Shown here piece by piece: positions 42,101-64,000 of a stretch of DNA of 64,000 nucleotides. The notes below the pieces were generated by a model. That model had not been told where the DNA came from, did no database searches, and worked only from the letters and a program-made list of their open reading frames with translations. The stretch is taken from the NCBI RefSeq assembly GCF_035582795.1, contig NC_134370.1, forward strand, positions 38,985,501 through 39,049,500, written 5' to 3'. The translations under genes were made by a program, and so were the position numbers. Every line of letters starts with the position of its first letter. Within the stretch, counting starts at the first letter, position 1. Source of the DNA: Mycteria americana. Its lineage: Eukaryota > Chordata > Aves > Ciconiiformes > Ciconiidae.

Positions 42101-44049
42101 CATTTCCCAACTACAGACCCAGGGCATGGGTAAGCAACCGGCAGGACATCAAGCGAAGGGTCCTGGGACGGCAGCTCAGACGTGAAACTTGTACCAGCAG
42201 TTTGGTCGGGTCTGGCCACAAATTAGCACACTGTATTTAACATTAACCTGCCCTGCTGCCCCCCTTTCCTCTGCTTTCCTCCCCTATGCTCCAGTTCTCT
42301 AACAGTAGAAATCCCACCTTTTATTCTGGCTGCCCCAGGCCATAGGATTAGAGCAAAACATGACTGCTTTACATTGCAAACTGATGCTTCCTGTCATCCA
42401 GATCCGCTTTTCTGGTGCACGTCCTAGCAGAGCTCCTCAGGAAGAGCAATCCTTGTCAGGGTGGGCCTTTCTCTGTGCTATGCCACGCTTTTTCCTCCAA
42501 AAGTCACTTTTCCTACTCAGTAATTTTGCAAAAGTATAAACTCTGAATGGGAAGGAAAACCACACCACACATATGACAGGCTGACACACTGTGTTTGAGG
42601 CAACGGGAAGAGGCCTCGTGCAACCCAAGAGAGGATTACAGGAGGCCTTGGGCTCTCCGCAAGACAGACAAGCTGCAAAACACAGATGAAGAATCAAAAC
42701 TCAGACAAGGTCTGCCAAAGTAAAAAAGGAAAAAAAAAAAATCTACAGCCCTTTACATAAACTTCTGCAATGTAAGAACACACGGAGAAAGAATTGTCTT
42801 TGGCTGCTTCTACGAACCACTTCCCAGTTGCTTTTGTGACACATTAATTACGTACGCTGTAAAGCTTCCAGGAAATGAGACTGTTCCTCAAAACCCATAA
42901 AACTGGCAGAAGGTCTTCAAGAAGGAAGATTATTTTTCACGCACGCTGAAATGAACTGCAGTAGCTGTGCTGTGGTAATCAACGGGGGTGTACGGAACAA
43001 GAAGCAGCACCTGCTGAGCGGAAGAGCCAGGGAAAGCGAGTGTGCTCGGGCACGTAAGCTCAAAGTCTGCCTGCCTGCAAAGCGTGTGAAACCGCTGCTC
43101 ACCGCTCCCCGGGCTGAGGTGGTCGAGGAGGGGATTCCGCAGATATGCCCAGGGCCAGCGTGGGTGCACCTCTGCGGGAGGGCCGGAGCAGCAGGACAGC
43201 CCAAACGCCAGGACAGGAGAGGACAGGAAAGGAAGAGGAGAGGAGGGAGGCTTTCTGCAGCCCCACCAAGAACTTCTTTTCCGCCTTGCCAAGCCCCTTC
43301 TCTCCCCACAGCGACATCCTCACAGCGATGCTCCCACGAGCAGCCGTGACCGCGGCCCCACAGGCCGCCCGCGGGTGAGGGGCACAAAAGCAGCGAGAGT
43401 TCAGGGAGGTGCTAAGACCACCGCGCTCAGCTCCTGGCGTACCTCCTCCCGCCCTCCTCCCTGCACACAAGCCCTCTCCGCACATCCCCGCGCCCGCCCT
43501 CGGTAACGACTGAGGGCCGCAAGTTGACGAGGCACGGCGCCGGGGACACGCACGCCACGGGCGCGGGTTGCAGCCGGCAACCAGCACCCCCGGGAGGCAC
43601 CGCGACCCCCCGGGGCAGCCCCGTCTCCCTGGGGGTGGGGCGGGGGACACCGACGGCAGACGCCCGGCCCCCGCAGAGACCCCCATGGGGGCGGGGCCAG
43701 ACCGCCGCAAAGCCCGCTGGGAGTGGCCGCGCGCCCCGAGCGCCCCCCGCCCCCCCCCCCCCGTGGCGGACTCGCCTGCCCGGCGTGCCCCGCGCGGCGG
43801 CCCCCCCCCCCTTGCAGGGCGCATAGCGCATGCGCGCTGCGGGTGAGAGGTCAGGCGTGGCGGCGCAGGCCCCGCTCCCCAGCCCCCCCCCCCCCCCCCC
43901 GCCCCCCGGCGCTCACCGCGGACCCGCGGCGAGGGGTACAAGCGCTGCGCCTTCTCCAGGAACCGGCGGGCCTTGTCGGGCTGGTTGGCTTTGGCGGCGG
44001 CCAGCGCGATGCCGATGCACCGCTCCGCCTCGTCCCTGTTCGACTCCAT
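27018..44049 (-). CDS. DNAJB12: DNAJB12, ER-membrane J-domain co-chaperone (complete)
   Basis: Eight coding exons on the minus strand, 43917-44049, 39776-39950, 38132-38277, 34851-35036, 32750-32829, 31485-31594, 28166-28338 and 27018-27139, total 1125 bases: 374 residues plus stop (human about 375). In order: [20 protein letters not shown] with a helical-hairpin N terminus; a polar linker ([14 protein letters not shown]); a J domain ([20 protein letters not shown], catalytic HPD in [10 protein letters not shown]); a Gly/Phe stretch ([12 protein letters not shown]); one membrane segment ([18 protein letters not shown]); and a lumenal DUF1977 domain ([23 protein letters not shown]) ending [12 protein letters not shown]. 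The family anchors in the ER membrane, recruits cytosolic Hsc70 through HPD, and works in ER-associated degradation and ion-channel folding. Transcribed from a CpG island; the start has an ideal context (GCCGCCATGG). Confidence 0.97.
28166..28338 (-). CDS. DNAJB12: DNAJB12 exon 7 (DUF1977)
   Basis: 173 bp encoding [40 protein letters not shown] and [17 protein letters not shown]. Acceptor AACTAG, donor GTGAGT. Confidence 0.96.
28339..31484 (-). other. DNAJB12: DNAJB12 intron 6, no further genes seen
   Basis: 3.1 kb intron. It has a short GAGC/GACC run near 30081 and no recognisable repeat family or RNA gene. Introns 27140-28165 and 31595-32749 are likewise plain. Confidence 0.6.
31485..31594 (-). 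CDS. DNAJB12: DNAJB12 exon 6 (transmembrane segment)
   Basis: 110 bp encoding [20 protein letters not shown] followed by [17 protein letters not shown]. The hydrophobic run is the single membrane span. The donor reads GTTAGT (31484-31479), confirmed by the frame [10 protein letters not shown] into exon 7. Confidence 0.94.
32750..32829 (-). CDS. DNAJB12: DNAJB12 exon 5
   Basis: 80 bp encoding [20 protein letters not shown] and RREHQGD, the basic segment just before the membrane anchor. Acceptor CTATAG, donor GTAAGT. Confidence 0.96.
33594..33710 (-). mobile_element. CR1-family LINE fragment (3' end, truncated)
   Basis: Plus-strand text GGATCATACGAAAATTCAGG, TTGGAAGTGATCTCAGGAGG and TCCAACCTCCTGCTCAAAGC followed by AGGGTCAGCTATG matches the reverse complement of the avian CR1 3' end (typically ATCATAGAAT...GGTTGGAAGGGACC...CCAACCCCCTGC). 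The element therefore points to the minus strand. Only about 115 bp remains, diverged, with no open frame. Confidence 0.8.
34178..34207 (+). repeat. Two-copy 15-bp tandem duplication
   Basis: ATTAAATCTGTGTCG occurs twice back to back without mismatch, inside DNAJB12 intron 4. Exact identity suggests a recent slippage event. Confidence 0.9.
34851..35036 (-). CDS. DNAJB12: DNAJB12 exon 4
   Basis: 186 bp encoding [19 protein letters not shown] (helix IV of the J domain), a His-rich patch ([10 protein letters not shown]), and [19 protein letters not shown]. Acceptor TTTCAG, donor GTAAGC. Confidence 0.97.
38132..38277 (-). CDS. DNAJB12: DNAJB12 exon 3 (J domain with HPD)
   Basis: 146 bp encoding [18 protein letters not shown] through [20 protein letters not shown] and ATEAFK. 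It contains J-domain helices I-III and the HPD loop that triggers Hsp70 ATPase. Acceptor TGGCAG, donor GTAAAG. Confidence 0.97.
39776..39950 (-). CDS. DNAJB12: DNAJB12 exon 2
   Basis: 175 bp after acceptor ATTTTAG. Encodes [10 protein letters not shown], the polar linker and [13 protein letters not shown]. The donor GTGTGT (39775-39770) is a weak match to consensus. Confidence 0.92.
43747..43900 (-). repeat. Three long G tracts on the transcript strand at the start of DNAJB12 intron 1
   Basis: Plus-strand C runs at 43750-43762 (13), 43801-43811 (11) and 43883-43900 (18) read as G runs in the nascent transcript. The G18 begins only 16 bases inside the intron from the exon 1 donor. Confidence 0.9.
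43917..44049 (-). CDS. DNAJB12: DNAJB12 exon 1
   Basis: Encodes [20 protein letters not shown] to RLYPSPRVR, phase 1 at donor GTGAGC (43916-43911). On the transcript strand it is preceded by a (GCC)n run and followed closely by long G tracts in the intron. Confidence 0.95.
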
Positions 44050-44480
44050 GGCGGCGGCGGCGGCGGCCGGGCGGGCGGGGGCGGTGCCGCGCGCGGCCTG
44101 ATGGCGTCACGGGCGCCCCGCCCGCCCTGGCGCGGCAGCGAGGCGGGGCCGGGGGAGGGGCGGGGCCGGGGGGGGGGCCGCGGACCTCCCAGCGCCCCGG
44201 GAGGAGCGGGGGAGGCCGCCCCGTCCCGCTCCCAGCGCGCAGGGGAGCGGCCCTGCTGGCGGCAGCCTCCCTTCCCCCTCTTCTGGCTGCCGGTGGGGGC
44301 TGCGAGGGGGGTCCGGGCCCGGCGCGGGGGAGAACGGACACCGCTGACCACGGGAAAACCCCTCCCGGGAGGTCCCGGCCCTGGAAGAAGAGCTCAGGGG
44401 AAAACGCGACCTACCGCTGGAAGGAAAATCCCTGTGGGCAGCCGCCGGGGCCGTGCCTGGAGCTATCCTGCACGTAGGGG

Positions 44481-44724
44481 TGTCAGAGGGGAGGATAAAA
44501 CCCCGCGGGGAGTGCCGTCAGACAGGACTCCTTCTCCTTTTGAAGTTGCCTGCCGTTTTAAGCAGCTGTGCATGGAAAGGGCTGAAGGGAGGAGACGCTC
44601 GCACAAGAGCAGCACCAGTGAGGGATAAGGCTGCTCTCAGGGGAACAGCGCTCTGCAATTGAGACATGCCAGGCATTGATCTCGGCTTTCGCAGCAGAGG
44701 CTGTGAGATAGATTCAGTCCTACG
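44481..44724. other. Short gap between the MICU1 end and the DNAJB12 promoter
   Basis: About 250 bp between the CpG island and the inferred MICU1 cleavage site. No features seen. Confidence 0.5.
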
Positions 44725-46054
44725 GGGGATGCAACAGGCTTCGTTTTATTCCAAAAGAGAAAATTTCGAGAAAGGTGACATTTCCGTGGAGGCTGCACAG
44801 CTGACTGAACAGCCATCCCTGCGGGCAGAATAGGCAAAACCTGCACCCCAGCATCATCACTGCTCAATGTAATGTGTGACAGCACAGGCACCAACACCTG
44901 AACCAGCAGGGGAGAGGGATCCCCAATAGCAGGGTCAGTATCCCAGTATGAAAATATTTTAGAAGTGTTTTATCCCCTCAAAGAAAGCCTGGAGCTCCTG
45001 GCTGTCCTTTTAAACACCCACAGAGAGTGCTCTTCTCTGCAATGCGAGGCCGTGGCAGATTGCTTACGGGGCCATCCCAAACCAGACCACTTGCCTGGGG
45101 CTGGCTGGCAACATGGGACAGCAAACACAGCAGCTCTGGCCTTTCCAGCACTTCTGGGCTTTGTCTTTCCAACTCTGGAAAATCATCACTTTTTTTTCTC
45201 CCCCTTCCAAAACACCCCATCTCCAGTGACTCGCCACCAGCCTTAGGTGAAGACCTGAAGCAATCGAAAGTGATGAGCCACGAGCCATGTTGTTGTGAGC
45301 AACTTCTTTACACAACACTTTACAGAGAGGACAGCACTCAGCAAATAACATCTTTCAGCCCGTTCCCGTTACAAAACAGCAATTCCTCCAGAGAGGGCTC
45401 CCCATTTAAAAAAATAATTAGAGACCTCCTGCAACAGCTTGCTTATGCAAGGCAGGATGGGCGGGAGAGCCAGTTGCTCCACTACTTTTAACTGCTCTTA
45501 CACCAGAGGCAGCACCTCAGCTCAAGCAGCCCCTCCACACCCCGACAGTCTGGGGGAGCACAGAGCATTTGGCCAGCTGAAATCCTGGGGTGCTCTCACC
45601 ACCTGGCTGCTCCAGCCTCTGCTCCTAGGTCCCACCAGTATGATCTATCCAGGAATCCCACAGCTTCTTTCTTAGGAGCAATCTAAGAATTAAAATAAAC
45701 CCCATGCCATTTTGCAATAACATTAAATAAAAATTATTTGGGTGCAGCCCCACCAGCTTGCTCGATGCCCAGCTCTGCAGGCAGGGTGTATCACGAAGCA
45801 GAGGTGGCAGCAGTAAGAAAAGTCCATTTCTTTTTCCTGAGAGAGAGGAATATTAAGGGGCCAGTGGCAAGCAGAAGCTGCAAATACAACAGGCTTTGAT
45901 TTCTAACTTCGATTTACACAAATCTCCTGTTAGGAACAGTCTGGGCTCGCCAGAGCCAGGTGCCACCCTGCAGGTGTCTAGAGCAGCACCGCTCACCCGC
46001 AGGTGGTGGTGGCAGGGCTGAGATAGGGAATCTGTGTGCTCCTCCCCAACCCCG
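44725..46054 (-). other. MICU1: MICU1 3' UTR with candidate poly(A) signal
   Basis: After the TAG at 46057-46055, the first canonical minus-strand signal is AATAAA at 44750-44745 (TTTATT on plus), giving a 3' UTR of about 1.3 kb. The plus-strand AATAAA near 45722 points the wrong way and is not used for this gene. Confidence 0.6.
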
Positions 46055-62719
<16,665 letters not shown>

Positions 62720-64000
62720 CTGGAAGTGGGGGAAAAAAAAAGGGGGGAGGGGGAGATGAAAACAAGGCTGTGCAGCAGAAAGCTCTGTCCAGGGGAAGGG
62801 TGTAACAAGGCACTGTAGTAAAAAATGAACATTTCAGGAAACACTGCTGAAGGAAAAATCCTAATTCATTTGAATATTTGCTTCCCCCAAGGCTGTCTCT
62901 ATCAATAAGTCAACATTTTCCCTATGTGCTATTTCTTGGACAACCTCTGGAAGAAGTCTTTGTATCTCATCCTCCTAGCTTTATCTCTCAGGGGGACAGC
63001 GTTTGTAGAGCTGGACTTGAAAAGGCAGGATGATTACCTTAACTTGAAACCAAGCTAGTGTCCACAAATCTCTGAAGGGGTGAAAACCAAGAACAAATAC
63101 TAAGGTATTCTTCACAGGCACTTCCAGCTTGGACATCTGAATAAGAATCCAAAGAATTTGGCTGCTGCAGTGACATTTTCTTCTGATTGATCAAAAATCT
63201 GCACAGGACTGAGCTAACATGCAAGGGTATGCCTCAAAAGAAGTATATGTAGGAGCAGTTCCATGACTGCTATAAAGGGGGGTGGTTAATAAACCAGGAA
63301 AGAAAAATCTTGTAAAAACTAAGTCTCATTGTAGCTCTTCTCTGCTCCAAGCCCTGTAGAAATGGATTCAGCAAGGGAAGGTTCATGGAGATCTCCAGAC
63401 CTCACCTTCCCCAGTCCCAGAACGTTCTTGTCCTAAGCCCCTTCAAGACTCTTACAAACGCTGCTGTGAGGCCCCTGCAGAACTTCCCACAAGCCTTTCA
63501 GCAGGAAAAGCTCTTCTCCATTAATCCATCTCTCCAGCACTAGTTTATGTTCTCCTGGCTTTCACTGCAGGGGAGAAGGGAAGGGCAATTTTCCCGAGTT
63601 GGGAAGGTGCTGGGTTTGAGCACCATATCTCTGCTAGATAAATAACGCAGATTTCATCTTTTCCTTTCTTCCTCCCACTTCTTCGTGGCTCTAGAAACAT
63701 TAATGTCAGACTTAAACTAACTTTGGTTTCACAGATGTCAACATTCAGGATCCCTTATTTGATTTCCTTCATTTATCAGAAAACATATGACCTACACTAT
63801 AGCTGATCACAAGCCAGATGATGACATTTAACAACAAAATTAATTTTTAAACTCCTACAGAACAACTCAGTACCACATTGCTCAGTGAGTTAAACCATTT
63901 CTGCCTCAACCGCTCTTCTGTGCTTAATTACACAGCTAACACAAAAGCCAGCAAGGCACCCGACTGAGATCAAGGTGGGGAGATGAAAGCTGGCAGATCT

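Larger units (their letters stand above)
35037..43916 (-). other. DNAJB12: DNAJB12 introns 1-3, no further genes seen
   Basis: Intron 3 (35037-38131), intron 2 (38278-39775) and intron 1 (39951-43916). No other exon, RNA gene or large repeat was recognised. The 5' end of intron 1 (43400-43916) belongs to the CpG island and holds long G tracts on the transcript strand and an NRF1-type palindrome. Confidence 0.6.
43400..44480 (-). promoter_or_regulatory. DNAJB12: CpG-island promoter of DNAJB12
   Basis: About 1 kb of very high GC and CpG around exon 1, without a TATA box. It has GC boxes (GGGCGGGG) upstream of the ATG, a CRE-like core GCGTCAC at 44105-44111 (GTGACGC on the transcript strand), and an NRF1-type GCGCATGCGC at 43826-43835 inside intron 1. 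The start site is probably 44060-44120 (inferred). Confidence 0.75.

Noticed and set aside
43723-44628. 301-codon plus-strand frame opposite DNAJB12 exon 1
   Set aside because: CpG-island artefact: Pro/Arg/Gly-rich, running through C homopolymers and antisense to a certain exon.

Overview
This is 64 kb of a vertebrate nuclear genome, most likely a bird. The evidence is split genes with GT-AG introns, GC-rich CpG-island promoters, short introns, two truncated copies of CR1-type LINEs, and five genes whose encoded exons read directly as known vertebrate proteins. The gene order ASCC1 - ANAPC16 - DDIT4 - DNAJB12 - MICU1 is the block known from human 10q22.1, so I read the window as conserved synteny. 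I could not run an alignment; exon edges were placed by eye from protein homology, reading frame and GT/AG signals.

Layout. 1-6.7 kb: 5' half of ASCC1, minus strand (four coding exons, KH domain and the start of the 2H phosphoesterase domain; the rest lies left of the window). 6.4-6.85 kb: a CpG-island promoter serving ASCC1 leftwards and ANAPC16 rightwards, with NRF1, E2F, ETS and YY1-type motifs. 6.4-13.3 kb: ANAPC16, plus strand, complete coding sequence of 110 codons in three exons. 13.3-18.6 kb: intergenic, with an old AT-rich repeat and a GC-rich stretch carrying a (TCC)16 microsatellite. 18.6-20.7 kb: DDIT4 (REDD1), plus strand, complete (190 codons, two exons), with a TATA promoter and ATF4-, HIF- and NF-Y-type sites. 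20.7-23.65 kb: intergenic between convergent gene ends. 23.65-44.1 kb: DNAJB12, minus strand, complete (374 codons, eight exons), with a CpG-island first exon. 44.73-64 kb: last four coding exons of MICU1, minus strand (C-terminal 165 residues with the second EF-hand); the 5' part is beyond the right edge.

The genes do not form an operon-like unit. Their products are a transcription-coactivator/alkylation-repair subunit (ASCC1), an APC/C subunit (ANAPC16), a stress-induced mTORC1 inhibitor (DDIT4), an ER-membrane Hsp70 co-chaperone (DNAJB12) and the Ca2+ gatekeeper of the mitochondrial uniporter (MICU1). I found no new biological system. The points most worth a second look are the overlapping 5' ends of ASCC1 and ANAPC16, the shortened N-terminal linker and compact stress promoter of DDIT4, G-rich tracts just inside DNAJB12 intron 1, CNE-like stretches in the long MICU1 intron, and a candidate MIR-type relic in ASCC1.
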